64,000 nt of DNA from Azospirillum soli (lineage in GTDB: Bacteria > Pseudomonadota > Alphaproteobacteria > Azospirillales > Azospirillaceae). The stretch lies in the NCBI RefSeq assembly GCF_017876165.1, contig NZ_JAGINQ010000012.1, positions 147,422 to 211,421 on the forward strand, read 5' to 3'. Positions 54,840-64,000 of the stretch are shown piece after piece. Below the pieces are notes generated by a model, which saw nothing but the letters and a program-made list of their open reading frames with translations, ran no database searches and was not told the origin of the DNA. The first letter of the stretch is position 1. Each line of letters opens with the position of its first letter. A program made the position numbers and the translations under genes.

Positions 54840-55723
54840 GACCGGTCCTCCTCGCGGGCGTCCTCGTGGGACTCGTCATCGGCCCGGTTGGGACCGACGG
54901 TGATGTAATGGAAGAAGCCGAACAGGCCGGCGGCGGCGAGGCCGACCGTCGCGAAAGGCTTCAGGGCGCCCTTCCACAGGCCGACCGCCATGCTGATCGA
55001 CGGGTCGTTCGGCAGGCCGGAATACTGCTCGGGCTTGTCGGCGTGGTGCAGCACGTACATCGTGTGCGTGCCGCCGACGCCCGGCGGGTCGTAGAGGCCG
55101 GCGTTCGTGTAGCCGCGGCTCTGAAGGTCGGCGATGCGGGTGGCCGCCACCTCCTTCATGTCCTCCTTGGAGCCGAACTGGATGGCGCCGGTCGGGCAGG
55201 TCTTGACGCAGGCCGGCTCCAGCCCCACCGCCACGCGGTCGGAGCACATGTTGCACTTGTACGCCTTGCCGTCCGTGGGGCTGAGGCGCGGCACGTTGAA
55301 CGGGCAGCCGGAGACGCAGTAGCCGCAGCCGATGCAGTTCTCCTGGTTGTAGTCGACGATGCCGTTCTTGTGCTGAACGATGGCCCCCGGCGACGGGCAG
55401 GCCTTGAGGCAGCCGGGATCGGCGCAATGCATGCAGCCATCCTTGCGGATCAGCCACTCCAGCTTGCCGTTCTCCTCCACCTCGGCGAAGCGCATGACGG
55501 TCCAGGCCTGCGACGACAGGTCGGTCGGGTTGTCGTAGACGCCGACGCAGGTGCCGACGTCGGCGCGCAGCTCGTTCCATTCGGAGCAGGCGACCTGACA
55601 AGCCTTGCAGCCGATGCAGACCGACACGTCGATCAGCTGGGCGATCTCGGCGGGGTTGCGGGCCTCCGGCGACGCGGTCGGGCTGGCCGAGCGGCGCTGG
55701 ATGTCCAGGGATGGCACGGTCAT
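54836..55723 (-). CDS. fdoH: Formate dehydrogenase iron-sulfur beta subunit
   Basis: A 295-aa ferredoxin-like subunit with four 4Fe-4S motifs: [50 protein letters not shown], and [11 protein letters not shown] with [12 protein letters not shown]-terminal helix ([18 protein letters not shown]) anchors it to the membrane. It links FdoG to FdoI. Confidence 0.95.
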   Translation of the reverse strand: MTVPSLDIQRRSASPTASPEARNPAEIAQLIDVSVCIGCKACQVACSEWNELRADVGTCVGVYDNPTDLSSQAWTVMRFAEVEENGKLEWLIRKDGCMHCADPGCLKACPSPGAIVQHKNGIVDYNQENCIGCGYCVSGCPFNVPRLSPTDGKAYKCNMCSDRVAVGLEPACVKTCPTGAIQFGSKEDMKEVAATRIADLQSRGYTNAGLYDPPGVGGTHTMYVLHHADKPEQYSGLPNDPSISMAVGLWKGALKPFATVGLAAAGLFGFFHYITVGPNRADDESHEDAREEDRS

Positions 55724-55727
55724 GGCG

Positions 55728-58700
55728 TCACGCTCCCACGATCTTTTCGACGTTCACGAGGAACGCCTTGTATTCCGGCGTCTGGGTGTTGCAGTCGCCG
55801 ACGGCCGGCGGCAGGGTGTTGGACAGGTAGCCCTTGCGCGCCACCGTCTCCCACCCCCAGTGCAGGGGAATGCCGATCTGGTGCACGGTCTTACCGTTCA
55901 CTTTCAGCGCCTTGACGCGCTTGGTGACGACCGCCTTGGCCTTGATGAAGCCGCGCTTGGAGCTGACCTTGACCGTGTCGCCGGTGCGGATGCCCTTCTC
56001 GACGGCCAGCGTCTCGCCGATCTCCACGAACTGCTCAGGCTGGGCGATGGCGTTCAGCGCCACGCTCTTGGTCCAGAACTGGAAATGCTCGGTCAAACGG
56101 TAGGTCGTGCCGACGTAGGGGAACTGGTCGTGCGTGCCCAGGCGCGCCTTGTCGGCAGGGAAGATGCGCACCGCCGGGCTGGTGATCACCTTCGGGTGCA
56201 GCGGGTTGGTGCCCAGCGGGCTTTCCATCGGCTCGTAATGCTCCGGGAATGGGCCGTCCACCAGCTTGTCGGTGGCGAACAGGCGGCCGACGCCCTCCGG
56301 GTTCATGATGAAGGGGTTCATGCCGCTGCTCGGTGCCGCGTCGATCTTGAAGTCGGGCACGTCGGCGCCCGCCCACCGCTCGCCGTTCCAGGCGATCAGC
56401 GCGCGCTTCGGATCCCAGGGCTTGCCCGCCGGGTCGCAGGAGGCGCGGTTGTAGATGATGCGGCGGTTGGCCGGCCACGCCCAGGCCCAGCCCGGCGTGT
56501 TGCCGAGGCCGGAGTCGGAGTTGTCGCGACGCGCCATCTGGTTGCCGGCCTGCGTCCAGCAGCCGGCGAAGATCCAGCAGGCGGACATGGTGGAGCCGTC
56601 GTCCTGGAGCAGCGCGAAGCCCGGCAGCTGCTCGCCCTTGCGGGACAGGAACTTGGTCGGGTCCTTCGGGTCGGGAATGTCGGCCAGCGCGCGGCCGTTC
56701 AGCTCCTTCGCCAGTTCCTCCGGCGTCGGCTCATGCGGGTTCTTGTAAGGCCAGGACAGGTTCAGGACCGGCTCCGGCGCCTTGCCGCCTTCCGTCTGGT
56801 AAAGGGCGCGCAGGGCCAGGAACAGCTCGGCGATGATCTCCTGGTCGGTCTTGGCCTCGCCCGGCGGGTTGGCGCCCTTGTAGTGCCATTGCAGCCAGCG
56901 CGCCGAGTTGACGATGGCCCCGTCCTCCTCCGCGAAGCAGGTGGAGGGCAGGCGGAACACCTCGGTCTTGATGCCGGCGGTGTCGACGTCGTTGATTTCG
57001 CCGTGGTTGCGCCAGAAGGACGCCGTCTCCGTCGCAATCGGGTCGATCACCACCATGTATTTCAGCTTGGAGAAGCAGGCGGCGGTCTTCCGCGCGTCGG
57101 GGAAGGAGGTCAGCGGGTTGAAGCCCTGGACGATCAGGCCGTTGACCTTGCCGTTGTGCATCAGGTCCATGACCTGGAGCACGTCGTACATCTTGTCCCA
57201 CTTCGGGAGCCAGTCGTAGCCCCAGTCGTTGTCCCTGGTGGCGGCGTCGCCCCAGAACCACTTCAGCAGGCTGACGAAGAATTTCGGCGTGTTGCTCCAG
57301 AAATTCAGCTGGCCGGGCTGCTGCGCCTTGGGCGTCGTCCTGGCGACGTAGTCGGCGAAGGTCGGGTGCGCCTTTTCGTTCGGCAGCGTCAGGTAGCCGG
57401 GCAGGCTGGTCGACAGCAGGCCCAGGTCGGACAGGCCCTGGATGTTGGAATGGCCGCGCAACGCGTTCACGCCGCCGCCGGGCATGCCGATGTTGCCCAG
57501 CAGAAGCTGGATCATCGCCATGGTGCGGATGTTCTGGGCGCCGACCGTGTGCTGCGTCCAGCCCAGCGCGTAGAGGATCGTGCCGACCCGGTCGCGGGCC
57601 GACGTCTCGCCCAGGTAACGGCAGACCGTCAGGAAGCCGTCCTTCGGGCTGCCGGTCAGGTCGGCGACGACGTCGGGCGTGTAGCGCGCGTAATGGGCCT
57701 TCATCAGGTTCCACACGCAGCGCGGATGCTGGAGCGTCGGGTCGGTCCTGGCGTTGCCGGCCTCGTCGAACGCGTAGTTCCAGCTCTTCTTGTCGTACTG
57801 CCCCTTGGCCGGATCGAAGCCGGAGAACAGGCCGTCCTCAAACCCGAAGCCCTCGTCGACGATGTAGGAGGCGTTGGTGAACGCCTTCACATACTCCCAC
57901 TGGATCTTGTCGTTGGCGATCAGCCAGTTGATGATGCCGCCCAGGAACACGATGTCGGACCCGGCGCGGATTGGGACGTATTCGTCGGCGACGGCGGCCG
58001 AGCGGTTGAAGCGCGGATCGACCACGACGATCCGGGCGCCCTTCTTCTTCGCCTCAATGGCCCATTTGAAGCCGACCGGGTGCGCCTCGGCCGGGTTGCC
58101 GCCCATGACCAGGATGAAGTCGGCGTTGGAGATGTCCACCCAGGTGTTGGTCATGGCGCCGCGCCCGAAGGTCGCGGCCAGCGCCGACACGGTCGGGCCG
58201 TGGCAGACGCGGGCCTGCGCGTCGGTGCCGACGATGCCGAGCGAACGCATGAACTTCTGCGTCAGGATGCCCGTTTCGTTCGACGAGGCGGACGCGGTCA
58301 GCATCGCCGTGGACACCCAGCGGTTCACCGTCACGCCCTGGTCGTTCTTGACGACGATGTTGGCGTCGCGGTCGCCCTTCATGTGGCGGGCGATGCGCTC
58401 GACCGCCTCATGCCACGAGATGCGCTTCCATTCGCTGCTGCCGGCCTCGCGCACCTCCGGGTACTTGAGACGGTTGGGGCTGTGGACGAAGTCCAGCAGC
58501 CCGGCGCCCTTCGGGCAGAGCGAGCCCCGGCTGACCGGATGGTCGGGGTCGCCCTCGATGTGGACGATCTCCGCCTTGGCGTTCTTGGCGCCGTCGCCCA
58601 GGCTGTACATCAGCAGACCGCAGCCGACCGAGCAGTAGGGGCAGGTGTTGCGGATTTCCTTGGCGCGGGCCAGCTTGAACTGGCGCACCTCCGCCAGCGC

Positions 58701-58790
58701 GGTCGCCGGCAGGAAGCCCAGCGCCGCAACGCTGGAGGCAGCGATCCCCCCAGCCGTTACCTTCATGAATTGCCGCCGACTGACCTGCAT
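55728..58790 (-). CDS. fdoG: Respiratory formate dehydrogenase major subunit
   Basis: A 1020-aa periplasmic molybdo-bis-MGD formate dehydrogenase of the FdnG/FdoG type. It has a twin-arginine signal ([17 protein letters not shown]), a 4Fe-4S motif [13 protein letters not shown], and Mo-ligand cysteine in [13 protein letters not shown], where E. coli FdnG has selenocysteine (VUHGPTV). A molybdopterin-binding C-domain follows ([15 protein letters not shown]). GGGAGGAACC precedes ATG 58790. No SECIS element is needed. Confidence 0.95.
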   Translation of the reverse strand: MQVSRRQFMKVTAGGIAASSVAALGFLPATALAEVRQFKLARAKEIRNTCPYCSVGCGLLMYSLGDGAKNAKAEIVHIEGDPDHPVSRGSLCPKGAGLLDFVHSPNRLKYPEVREAGSSEWKRISWHEAVERIARHMKGDRDANIVVKNDQGVTVNRWVSTAMLTASASSNETGILTQKFMRSLGIVGTDAQARVCHGPTVSALAATFGRGAMTNTWVDISNADFILVMGGNPAEAHPVGFKWAIEAKKKGARIVVVDPRFNRSAAVADEYVPIRAGSDIVFLGGIINWLIANDKIQWEYVKAFTNASYIVDEGFGFEDGLFSGFDPAKGQYDKKSWNYAFDEAGNARTDPTLQHPRCVWNLMKAHYARYTPDVVADLTGSPKDGFLTVCRYLGETSARDRVGTILYALGWTQHTVGAQNIRTMAMIQLLLGNIGMPGGGVNALRGHSNIQGLSDLGLLSTSLPGYLTLPNEKAHPTFADYVARTTPKAQQPGQLNFWSNTPKFFVSLLKWFWGDAATRDNDWGYDWLPKWDKMYDVLQVMDLMHNGKVNGLIVQGFNPLTSFPDARKTAACFSKLKYMVVIDPIATETASFWRNHGEINDVDTAGIKTEVFRLPSTCFAEEDGAIVNSARWLQWHYKGANPPGEAKTDQEIIAELFLALRALYQTEGGKAPEPVLNLSWPYKNPHEPTPEELAKELNGRALADIPDPKDPTKFLSRKGEQLPGFALLQDDGSTMSACWIFAGCWTQAGNQMARRDNSDSGLGNTPGWAWAWPANRRIIYNRASCDPAGKPWDPKRALIAWNGERWAGADVPDFKIDAAPSSGMNPFIMNPEGVGRLFATDKLVDGPFPEHYEPMESPLGTNPLHPKVITSPAVRIFPADKARLGTHDQFPYVGTTYRLTEHFQFWTKSVALNAIAQPEQFVEIGETLAVEKGIRTGDTVKVSSKRGFIKAKAVVTKRVKALKVNGKTVHQIGIPLHWGWETVARKGYLSNTLPPAVGDCNTQTPEYKAFLVNVEKIVGA

Positions 58791-58899
58791 GGTTCCTCCC
58801 GGTGAGCGGTGTCCTGACCGCGCCCAAGGCATGTTCCGTGCCAGCGGGGGAAGACCTTTGTTTCCTAGGGGCTTTTCAGAGTTACCTCGTAAGAATTGC

Positions 58900-58934
58900 G
58901 GACATTCTGTCCGAGGCGGATGGACAGAATGTCC
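58900..58934. promoter_or_regulatory. Pair of GGACA-N3-TGTCC operators before fdoG
   Basis: GGACA-TTC-TGTCC (58900-58912) and GGACA-GAA-TGTCC (58922-58934), each a perfect 5-bp dyad with a 3-bp centre. The two are reverse complements of each other and their centres are exactly 22 bp apart, i.e. two helical turns. They lie 110-144 bp before fdoG. Confidence 0.75.
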
Positions 58935-59020
58935 AACCGGCACGTCAATCCCGCGACGGTTGTGTGGGCGCTGACGCCGGTGCACGGAGGGCTGAACCAA
59001 GTTCCGCACCCCCTCTCCGC

Positions 59021-59104
59021 CGTCATTCCCGCGACGGCGGGAATCCAGTTCGGACAAGCCCTTAAGCGCGGAGCTTCTGGATCCCCGCCTGCGCGGGGAT
59101 GGCG
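59021..59104. repeat. REP/BIME-like palindromic repeat pair
   Basis: Two facing hairpins: ATTCCCGC-GACG-GCGGGAAT (59025-59044) and ATCCCCGC-CTGC-GCGGGGAT (59081-59100), joined by CCAG...CTGG. This is the common proteobacterial repetitive extragenic palindrome motif of the GTCATTCCCGCG type. Confidence 0.75.
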
Positions 59105-59226
59105 GGCGGGGCACGGTGGTTCCCCGACGAGAAAGAGCCCGGACACCGAATGCGATCACGTGGCCGGTGGGCTTGTACGGATTTTGCAGAGAGCGGCGGG
59201 CGCAACCTCACGAGAGACGGCTTCCC

Positions 59227-60144
59227 ATGCACCACCACCACGCTCCCGCCGCCAACAGCTCCGCAACGATCAGCGCGGCGATGGCCGAAGCGATGGACGC
59301 CGCCGGCCTGGAGCCCGGCCGGTCACCGGTGCCCGTGCGCCTGCCGAACGCGGCCGTTCTGTTCCAGCGCCGCGCCGAGCGTCTGCGGCGTCTCGCCCCC
59401 GGCCATCGGCTGTCCTCGTGGCTGGCCTTCATGGCGCAGGTGAGCGATGTCCAGCACGCGCTGGCCTCGGTCCCCGTGGAGGGTCCGGCGGTGCCGGAAG
59501 CGCGCTGGATTCTCGACCTCAAGGATCTGCGGAACCATCTGCGCGGCACGCTCCCGGCGACGGCGGAAAGCGCGCTGGACGCCTTGCCGTGGGAGGATGC
59601 CGAGGCGCTGAACGCGTCCGCCGCGCGGCTCATGGCCGGAGAAGCCCAGGCGGAGGACATCGGCGGCGCGCCCTTCATCGTCGCCGCCCTGCAGGTCGCC
59701 TGGACCCGCCACGCCGGTGGGCTGACGGCCGATGAGGTCGCCGCGTCGGCGGTGGCCAACCGCTGCCCGGTGTGCGGGGGCGAACCGGTCGCCGGCGTGA
59801 TCCACACCGGGCCGGAGGTCAGCGGGCTGCGCTACCTGCACTGCGGCCTCTGCCACACGGCGTGGCACCATGTCCGCAGCGCCTGCGTGGTCTGCGGCGA
59901 GGGCAACCGGATCGACCTGCGGCTCATCGAGGCGGGGGATGGTTCGGGCTGCGGCCCGGCCGATCCGGCGCGCGCCGAAACCTGCGATTCCTGCAACAGC
60001 TATCTGAAGCTGTTCCTGGCGGAAAAGGCGCCCGACCTGGACCCGGTGGCGGACGACCTCGCGTCCTTCGCGCTCGACATCCTGGTCGGCGAGGAGGGAT
60101 TCCAGCGGATCGGCGGCAATCCCTTCCTCGCCCAGCCGGGATAA
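59227..60144 (+). CDS. fdhE: Formate dehydrogenase accessory protein FdhE
   Basis: A 305-aa FdhE, needed to assemble the membrane formate dehydrogenase. Rubredoxin-like zinc/iron knuckles are CPVCGGEPVAG, YLHCGLCHTAWH, ACVVCGEGN and ETCDSCNSYLK. PFIVAALQVAWTRHA is another family motif. The N-terminus begins MHHHHAP, a natural poly-His. It is divergent from fdoG. Confidence 0.92.
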   Translation: MHHHHAPAANSSATISAAMAEAMDAAGLEPGRSPVPVRLPNAAVLFQRRAERLRRLAPGHRLSSWLAFMAQVSDVQHALASVPVEGPAVPEARWILDLKDLRNHLRGTLPATAESALDALPWEDAEALNASAARLMAGEAQAEDIGGAPFIVAALQVAWTRHAGGLTADEVAASAVANRCPVCGGEPVAGVIHTGPEVSGLRYLHCGLCHTAWHHVRSACVVCGEGNRIDLRLIEAGDGSGCGPADPARAETCDSCNSYLKLFLAEKAPDLDPVADDLASFALDILVGEEGFQRIGGNPFLAQPG

Positions 60145-60154
60145 GGGGTTCCGG

Positions 60155-62248
60155 TCAGCCGAACAGGGCGGAGGGCGGTGCCGCTTCGCCGGGCGGGTCG
60201 GCGAAGCGGGCCTTCCGGCGCAGCGCCACGGTGAAGGTGGTGCGGACGCCGGGCTGGCTTTCCACGGTGATGTGCCCGCCCTGGCGCTGGACGATGGCGA
60301 AGCTGATCGACAGGCCCAGGCCCGTCCCCTCCGACTTCTTCGTAGTGAAGAAGGGATCGAAGACGCGGCGGAGGTGGTCGGCCGCGATCCCGTGGCCGGT
60401 GTCGTGCACCGACAGGACAACGCCCTCCTCGTCATCCTCCGGGAACAGCGTGTCGCGCGTCTCCATGGTCAGCGTCCCGCCGTCCGGCATCGCCTGGACG
60501 GCGTTGACCATCAGGTTGATCAGCACCTGCTGCAACTCGCCCCGGCTGATCTCCACCAGAACCTTCGACGCGAGGTCGGTCTCCACCGTGATGCGGCGGC
60601 GGCCCATGGTGTGCCGGGTCAGCAGCAGGCAGTCGAAGACCACCGCGTTGAGGTCGATGGGCTCCGCCTGCCCGGCGAAGTCGCCCGGACGGGCGAACTG
60701 AAGCAGCTTGGCGATGATGGTCTGGATGCGTCGGGTCTGCTCGTCGATCAGGCGGATTTCATCCCGCACCGGATCGGCGGCGTCGCCCAGCACCTCGCGC
60801 AGCAGGTCCAGATTGCCCTGGATCACCGCGACGGGGTTGTTGATCTCGTGGGCGACCCCGGCTGTCAGCTGGCCGATGGCGGCCAGCTTCTCGCTCATCA
60901 CCAGCTGGCGGCTGGCCTGCTGGAGCGTGGCGTTGGCGCATTCCAGCTCCGCCGTGCGCTCGGCGACCTTGCGATCGAGGTCTTCGGCGGAGCGTTGCAG
61001 TTCCAGCCGGCGGGCCGCCAGGGAGTCCAGAAGCTGGTCGAAGGCCCGCGACAGCCGCCCCAGCTCGTCGCGGCTCAGGATCGGCCCGGCGCGCGCCGTT
61101 TCGTCGCCCGCCTCGATGGTGGCGATCACGCGGTTCATCCGCTCCAGCGGCCGGAAGATGGACTGGGCGAAGCGCAGATCGGCCAGCGTCCCCAACCCCG
61201 AGACCACCAGGAAGGCCAGGAACAAACCGGCCATCGCGCGGTAAAGCGCCTCCTGCAAGGGCGCCTCCAGGAAGCCGACGTAGAGCATCCCGATGCGCCG
61301 CCCCTCGGTGTCGAGCAGCGGCTCGTAGCCGGAAACATAGATGTCGTCCACGACGAAGGCGGAGCCCAGCCACACCCGCCCCTCGTCCATCACCCGGCGG
61401 TACACCGCCGCCGACGCCCGCGTGCCGAGCGCCCGTTCCCCTTCGAACAGGCGGACGTTGGTGGCGATGCGGGTGTCGTCCAGGAACAGGGTGGCGGTGC
61501 CCTGGCTGCCCAGCGGCAGCGACGCCTCCTGATAGACGACGGTGTTGATGCGGTCCACGATGGCCTGGCTGCCGTTGAGCAGCACGCCGCCCTCCAGCAC
61601 GCCGAGCAGTTCCCCGCCCAGCCCGACGATCGGCACGGCGGCGTGGATGGTCAGCGCCCGATCCTCAACGACGCGCGCGGTGGAGGCGGCGTTGCGCGTC
61701 GGCACCAGCGGAATCACGACGCGGGGCGGCAGGGCCGGGTCGATGGCGGCCAGCTGCTCCGGGGCGAGCACGTCCAGCCCATGGGTGCCGTTGCCATCCA
61801 GCGCCGAGCGCACCACCGCCCAGCCGGAACGGTCGGCGCCGGCCGACCGGGCGCCCGCCCGCACCCGCCCCTGCGGATCGAGCAGAAGCAGGAAGTCGAA
61901 CCCCTGCCGCCGCGCCGTCTCGCTCAGCAGCACCGTCAGCCCGGAGTCCTCCGGCCGCTCCAGCGCCAGAGCCAGCCGGTGCGACGCGGCGAGCGCTGTC
62001 AGCCCGTCGCCAACCGTGGTCTGCATCCGGTCGAACACCTGCCGGGCGGTGCCGAGGTCGGCGCTGACCTTGTTGATCAGCAGCTGGTTGTAGCCCTGGG
62101 TGCCCCAGTACCAGACGATCAGCAGCAGCGCCGGCACCCCCAGCAGCAACGGCGCCAGAACCAGGGTCAGCAGCTTGTGGCGGACCGATCCGGTGAAGGG
62201 CGTCAGACGCTCGTCCAGCGCGGCGCGCAGGCGGCTTAGACGCCCCAT
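60155..62248 (-). CDS. Membrane sensor histidine kinase with periplasmic cache-type domain
   Basis: About 697 aa. A membrane helix lies near residues 27-48, then a large periplasmic cache-like domain (about 50-335) and a second helix (about 338-357). HAMP follows, then a coiled coil, HisKA with phospho-histidine in LTAGVAHEINNPVAVIQGN (about 467), and HATPase_c (NLMVNAVQAMPDGG, VHDTGHGI, FFTTKKSEGTGLGLSI). ATG 62248 is chosen; GTG 62257 is alternative. It overlaps the response-regulator gene by 13 bases. DctB/NtrB-like kinase class; ligand unknown. Confidence 0.9.
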   Translation of the reverse strand: MGRLSRLRAALDERLTPFTGSVRHKLLTLVLAPLLLGVPALLLIVWYWGTQGYNQLLINKVSADLGTARQVFDRMQTTVGDGLTALAASHRLALALERPEDSGLTVLLSETARRQGFDFLLLLDPQGRVRAGARSAGADRSGWAVVRSALDGNGTHGLDVLAPEQLAAIDPALPPRVVIPLVPTRNAASTARVVEDRALTIHAAVPIVGLGGELLGVLEGGVLLNGSQAIVDRINTVVYQEASLPLGSQGTATLFLDDTRIATNVRLFEGERALGTRASAAVYRRVMDEGRVWLGSAFVVDDIYVSGYEPLLDTEGRRIGMLYVGFLEAPLQEALYRAMAGLFLAFLVVSGLGTLADLRFAQSIFRPLERMNRVIATIEAGDETARAGPILSRDELGRLSRAFDQLLDSLAARRLELQRSAEDLDRKVAERTAELECANATLQQASRQLVMSEKLAAIGQLTAGVAHEINNPVAVIQGNLDLLREVLGDAADPVRDEIRLIDEQTRRIQTIIAKLLQFARPGDFAGQAEPIDLNAVVFDCLLLTRHTMGRRRITVETDLASKVLVEISRGELQQVLINLMVNAVQAMPDGGTLTMETRDTLFPEDDEEGVVLSVHDTGHGIAADHLRRVFDPFFTTKKSEGTGLGLSISFAIVQRQGGHITVESQPGVRTTFTVALRRKARFADPPGEAAPPSALFG

Positions 62249-63636
62249 TCGGCCCACTTCCGGTCGAGCGTCTTGCGCGACACGCCCAACAGGGCGGCGG
62301 CCCGCGCGCGGTTCCCGCCGCAGTCGGCCAGCACGGCCAGGATGTGGCGCTTCTCGACCTCGGCCAGCGTCTGCCCGCCCGCCGCCCCCGCGCGCTCGTG
62401 CGCGGCGGACACCGCCGGCCCCAGATCCTCCAGCGGAAACTCCCCGAACAGCAGCGCGCGCTCCACGAGGTTGCGCAGTTCACGCACATTGCCCGGCCAG
62501 GGGTGCGCGATCAGCGCCGCCTCAAGCGGCGGGTCGATGTTCAGCGGCGGCACGCCAAGGCGCAGCGACAGAACCCCCATGAAGCGCTGCGCCAGTTCCA
62601 CCACATCGTCGCCCCGCTCGCGCAACGGCGGAACCCGCAGGGTCATGACGGCAAGGCGGTAGAACAAATCCGCCCGGAAGCGGCCGGCGGAAACCTCTGC
62701 CTTCAGGTCCCGGTTGGTCGCGGCCACCACGCGGACGTCCACGGGAAGTTCCTGCTCCCCGCCGACCGGGCGGATGCGGCGCTCCTCAAGGACGCGCAGC
62801 AGCTTCGATTGCAGCGCCAGCGGCAGTTCCCCGATCTCATCGAGGAACAGCGTGCCGCCGTGGGCGTAGTAAAACAGGCCCTTGCGCGCCTCCTTGGCCC
62901 CGGTGAAGGCGCCGCGCAGATGGCCGAACAGCTCCGCCTCCACCAGATCGGCCGACACGGCGGCGCAGTTCAGCGCCACGAAGGGCCGCTCGGCGCGGTG
63001 AGAGCGGGTGTGCAGGGCGCGCGCCACCAGCTCCTTGCCGACGCCGGATTCCCCTTCGATCAGCACGGTGGACGGCGACGGGGCGACCCGCTCGATCAGC
63101 GCCCGCAGGCGTGCGATGGCCGCCGACCGGCCGACGATCTCGTCGGTGGCGCCCCGCCGCTTGGCCAACTGGCGGCGCAGGAGGAAGTTCTCGCGCTGGA
63201 GGCGCGTGCGCTCCATGCAGCGGCCGATGGCGCTGACGATCTGCTCGACGCGAAAGGGCTTCAGGATCAGGTCGGCGGCCCCGGCGCGCAGCGCCTCGAT
63301 GGCGGTGTCGATGTCGGCGAAGGCGGTGATCAGGATCACGTCGCCGCCGAAGCCCGCAGCCTGCAACGCCTTCAGCCAGTCGAGCCCAGACTGTCCCGGC
63401 AGGGCTATGTCGAGGATGATCAGGTCGACGCAGTGCCGCTCCAGATGAAGGGCGGCCTCCTCGGCGCTTCCCGTGGTGGCGACGCGCCAGCCACGCCGTT
63501 CCAGGCTGCGCGACAGGAAGTTGCGGATGCCCTCCTCGTCGTCCACGATCAGCACGGACGGCGCAACGGCCGGGTCCTCTGCGGCTCCGGCGGATGGAAT
63601 TGCATCGTCGCTGAGCGACAGAGAATCGGCTGACAT
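62236..63636 (-). CDS. Sigma-54-dependent response regulator (NtrC/DctD type)
   Basis: A 466-aa regulator with receiver domain phospho-acceptor D76 ([10 protein letters not shown]) and KPF lysine at about 126. The AAA+ domain has Walker A GESGVGKE and the sigma-54-contacting GAFTGA at 242-247. The Fis-type HTH is [23 protein letters not shown] at the C-terminus. It acts with the overlapping kinase. Target promoters are unknown; the adjoining formate genes are possible. ATG 63636. Confidence 0.93.
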   Translation of the reverse strand: MSADSLSLSDDAIPSAGAAEDPAVAPSVLIVDDEEGIRNFLSRSLERRGWRVATTGSAEEAALHLERHCVDLIILDIALPGQSGLDWLKALQAAGFGGDVILITAFADIDTAIEALRAGAADLILKPFRVEQIVSAIGRCMERTRLQRENFLLRRQLAKRRGATDEIVGRSAAIARLRALIERVAPSPSTVLIEGESGVGKELVARALHTRSHRAERPFVALNCAAVSADLVEAELFGHLRGAFTGAKEARKGLFYYAHGGTLFLDEIGELPLALQSKLLRVLEERRIRPVGGEQELPVDVRVVAATNRDLKAEVSAGRFRADLFYRLAVMTLRVPPLRERGDDVVELAQRFMGVLSLRLGVPPLNIDPPLEAALIAHPWPGNVRELRNLVERALLFGEFPLEDLGPAVSAAHERAGAAGGQTLAEVEKRHILAVLADCGGNRARAAALLGVSRKTLDRKWAEWGV

Positions 63637-63663
63637 TCTGGGCTTTGGAGCACGGCGGACAGG

Positions 63664-63685
63664 GATATGACTTTTTAATCATATC
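63664..63685. promoter_or_regulatory. Inverted repeat at the response-regulator promoter
   Basis: GATATGA-CTTTTTAA-TCATATC, a perfect 7-bp dyad with an 8-bp spacer 28-49 bp before the ATG. Read on the minus strand it contains TATGAT, a good -10. The core agrees at 14 of 18 positions with the dyad before the ModA-like gene (45674-45693). Confidence 0.5.
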
Positions 63686-63814
63686 GAACCGCAGTGATGT
63701 TTCCAGCGATTACCGCATCGTCGTCAGCGAGCTTCCGCAATCACGGCCAGCCGGTCGCGGGTGAACGCGCCAATCCAAAAGCACGCTTCAACAAAGACAG
63801 TCACGAATAATGCG

Positions 63815-63847
63815 AAACCGTCCGCTCCTGTTGGGAGCGGCCGGTTT
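63815..63847 (-). terminator. rRNA operon terminator
   Basis: AAACCG-T-CCGCTCC (63815-63828) pairs with GGAGCGG-C-CGGTTT (63834-63847) with one mismatch. Read on the minus strand it follows the 5S gene by about 90 bases and ends TTTCGCATTATTC. A natural end point for the ribosomal RNA transcript. The stretch 63848-63934 is GT-rich spacer with no gene. Confidence 0.65.
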
Positions 63848-63934
63848 CGGTGATTGTTGGGAAGACATGCAAGTGACGGTGCGTTGAGCGTTCGTTGTGT
63901 GTGGTTGTTGGTGTTGTGTTGTGCGCGTCGTGGC

Positions 63935-64000
63935 GACCTGGCGGCGACCTACTCTCCCACGTCTTAAGACGCAGTACCATCGGCGCTGAGGCGTTTCACG
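63935..64000 (-). rRNA. rrf: 5S ribosomal RNA, 3' part
   Basis: The minus strand ends with GGTCGCCGCCAGGTC and contains GGTACTGCGTCTTAAGACG and GTGGGAGAGTAGG, the conserved 3' half of alphaproteobacterial 5S rRNA. About 66 of roughly 115 nt are in the window. The 16S-23S genes should lie beyond 64000. Confidence 0.93.

Larger units (their letters stand above)
58791..59226. other. Divergent region fdoG-fdhE
   Basis: 436 bp without a gene. It holds two paired dyads near fdoG (58900-58934) and a REP-like element (59021-59104), annotated separately. The rest (58935-59020) shows nothing I can assign. Confidence 0.6.

Noticed and set aside
55728..58790. Selenocysteine codon in fdoG
   Set aside because: The metal-ligand position reads ARVCHGPTV with a normal cysteine codon and the frame is open throughout.

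Overview
The window is dense, GC-rich DNA with short intergenic spaces and many ATGA-type overlaps. Gene content and protein flavour suggest a free-living alphaproteobacterium of the Rhodospirillales, most likely Azospirillum. The clues are an aapJQMP general amino-acid transporter, an NDUFS4-type complex I subunit, cytosolic FdsGBA plus membrane-bound FdoGHI formate dehydrogenases, FNR-type sites and many periplasmic transporters. This identification is inference from families; no database search was run.

Layout. 1-5.5 kb (minus strand): the hisC end and the aapJQMP operon. 5.7-7.4 kb: metC and hisI. 7.4-7.9 kb: three tandem tiny RNA genes, each with its own FNR/FixK-type box, -10 element, identical 19-nt 5' block containing an anti-Shine-Dalgarno-like CCCUCCC, and its own intrinsic terminator. 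This is the most striking feature of the window. 8.2-9.9 kb: small genes, tRNA-Arg(TCT), tRNA-Pro(TGG) and a glycosyltransferase remnant. 9.9-13.2 kb: a MacAB-type exporter. 13.3-16.3 kb: DUF192, two coiled-coil membrane proteins and a histone-deacetylase-family enzyme. 17.1-19.7 kb: a TPP riboswitch followed by thiZXY. 19.8-25.4 kb: a universal stress protein, two aldo/keto reductases and a molybdopterin oxidoreductase. 25.4-28.9 kb (minus): a sulfonate/taurine-type ABC transporter with a TauD-like dioxygenase.

29-38.7 kb is an accessory redox region. Two paralogous BTAD (SARP-like) regulators, one fused to an AAA/TPR module and one to an alpha/beta hydrolase, are each divergent from a target unit. 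The targets are a double-DUF1127 protein and an OsmC / FMO-like / FAD oxidoreductase / MaoC operon. Related CATTCG-containing repeats lie in both divergent spaces. 38.8-45.6 kb: an RND efflux pump with a divergent TetR-USP-TetR set.

45.7-60.1 kb is a formate-oxidation region: a ModA-like binding protein, a LysR regulator, fdsGBA and fdhD on the plus strand; a second fdhD and fdoIHG on the minus strand; and fdhE. Cytosolic NAD-linked and periplasmic quinone-linked formate oxidation are thus encoded back to back with their maturation factors. 60.2-63.6 kb (minus): a sensor kinase and a sigma-54-type response regulator. At the right edge the 3' part of a minus-strand 5S rRNA gene shows that a ribosomal RNA operon begins beyond the window.
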